Shown: positions 6,717-7,312 of the stretch, in pieces | Layout: every line of letters begins with the position of its first letter | Numbering within the stretch: the first letter of the stretch is position 1 | Assembly (NCBI GenBank): GCA_934646965.1 | Contig: CAKUEZ010000096.1 | Location: 1 to 7,312 of the forward strand | From: an uncultured Collinsella sp. | GTDB taxonomy: Bacteria > Actinomycetota > Coriobacteriia > Coriobacteriales > Coriobacteriaceae | Reading direction: 5' to 3' | DNA: 7,312 bases | Translations under genes and position numbers: made by a program | The notes under the pieces: generated by a model | Database searches by the model: none | What the model saw: the letters and a program-made list of their open reading frames with translations, nothing else | What the model was told of the DNA's origin: nothing

Positions 6717-7312
6717 ATGTCTTTTGCCATCATAACCGACTCCACGTCGGACATCTCCCCCGCCCGCGCCCAAGAGCTCGGCATTTATGTGATTCCGCTA
6801 CATGTAATTATCGAAGGTGAGGACCTGCTCGACCAGGTGCAGATCACCGCCGAGGAGTACGTCGCCCGCATGGCCGGCTCCGAGCAGCTGCCGCACACCT
6901 CGCAGCCGAGTGCCGGCGAGTTCAAGGAGCTCTTCAATCGCGTGCGCGCCGACGGCTACGACAGCGCGATCTTTATCTCGCTGTGCAGCGAGTGGTCGGC
7001 CTGCTACGCCAACGCGTGCCTGACGGCCGAGACGCACGAGCTCGACGTGCGCTGCATCGATTCGCGCACCGGCTCGGGCGCCGAGGGCCTGCTGGTGGAG
7101 TACGCGCTCGCCATGCGCGAGGACGGCCGCAGCCTGGACGAGACCGAGGCGCAGATCCGCGCGACGCTGCCCGACGCCCATCTGCTGCTGATTCCGCGCA
7201 CGCTCGAGAACCTGGTCAAGAACGGCCGCGCGCCCAAGCTCGCCGGCCAGCTCACGCAGATGCTCAACATTCGCCTGGCCGTTTCGCCGGAATGGCAGTC
7301 GGGCGAGATCAA
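6717..7312 (+). CDS. DegV family fatty-acid-binding protein (FakB-like), N-terminal part
   Basis: The gene opens with ATG at 6717 and stays open to the window edge, giving 198 residues of a protein that is usually about 280-290 long. GAAAGG (6704-6709) sits seven bases upstream. DegV hallmarks are visible: FAIITDSTSDI near the start (3-13), IPLHVIIEGE (26-35), HTSQPSAGEF (60-69) with the conserved TSQPS fatty-acid site, DSRTGSG (115-121), and the segment PRTLENLVKNGRAPK followed by LNIRLAV (160-189). DegV/FakB proteins hold a fatty acid and present it to the kinase FakA, which makes acyl phosphate for phospholipid synthesis. No FakA gene is in the window. The C-terminal part is cut off by the edge and nothing suggests a break in the gene. 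Confidence 0.93.
   Translation, partial: MSFAIITDSTSDISPARAQELGIYVIPLHVIIEGEDLLDQVQITAEEYVARMAGSEQLPHTSQPSAGEFKELFNRVRADGYDSAIFISLCSEWSACYANACLTAETHELDVRCIDSRTGSGAEGLLVEYALAMREDGRSLDETEAQIRATLPDAHLLLIPRTLENLVKNGRAPKLAGQLTQMLNIRLAVSPEWQSGEI

Noticed and set aside
6798..7181. Minus-strand open frame of 127 codons in the DegV region
   Set aside because: It is the antisense shadow of the DegV gene, whose motifs are clear on the plus strand.

Overview
The window looks like a chromosomal segment from a high-GC anaerobic actinobacterium. The protein sequences and the style of the intergenic repeats suggest Coriobacteriia, most likely Collinsella or a near relative. That placement is inferred from recognition and was not tested by a search. 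Most genes lie on the minus strand. Only the last one is on the plus strand.

Layout from left to right: (1) bases 1-95 hold the first 31 codons of an ABC-F-type ATPase, minus strand, running off the left edge. (2) Bases 96-296 hold a perfect 16-bp hairpin repeat and the rho-independent terminator of the pst operon. (3) Bases 297-3960 hold a complete high-affinity phosphate import operon, transcribed leftwards as pstS-pstC-pstA-pstB. pstC/pstA and pstA/pstB overlap, and there is no phoU before the terminator. (4) Bases 3961-4406 contain no gene but are dense in structure: a hairpin in the pstS leader, a pair of 26-bp direct repeats 43 bp apart that is a plausible operator, a compound tandem and inverted repeat, the terminator of the next gene, and a 94-bp long-stem inverted repeat. 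(5) Bases 4407-6560 hold two minus-strand genes, an M20 PepV/Sapep-like dipeptidase and, upstream of it, a Gph-like HAD phosphatase. They are 54 bp apart and probably co-transcribed. (6) Bases 6561-6716 are a divergent promoter region with a palindrome. (7) From 6717 to the right edge is the first 198 codons of a DegV-family fatty-acid-binding protein, plus strand.

How the genes work together: PstS is a surface lipoprotein with an apparent twin-arginine signal. It captures phosphate and hands it to the PstC/PstA membrane channel, driven by the PstB ATPase. The dipeptidase and the phosphatase are housekeeping or salvage enzymes with no evident link to phosphate uptake. DegV proteins deliver fatty acids to the FakA kinase.

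I found no convincing undescribed multi-gene system. The parts most worth a second look are non-coding: the direct repeat upstream of pstS and three different intergenic repeat elements, two of which share a GGGGAC core that hints at REP-type dispersed elements.
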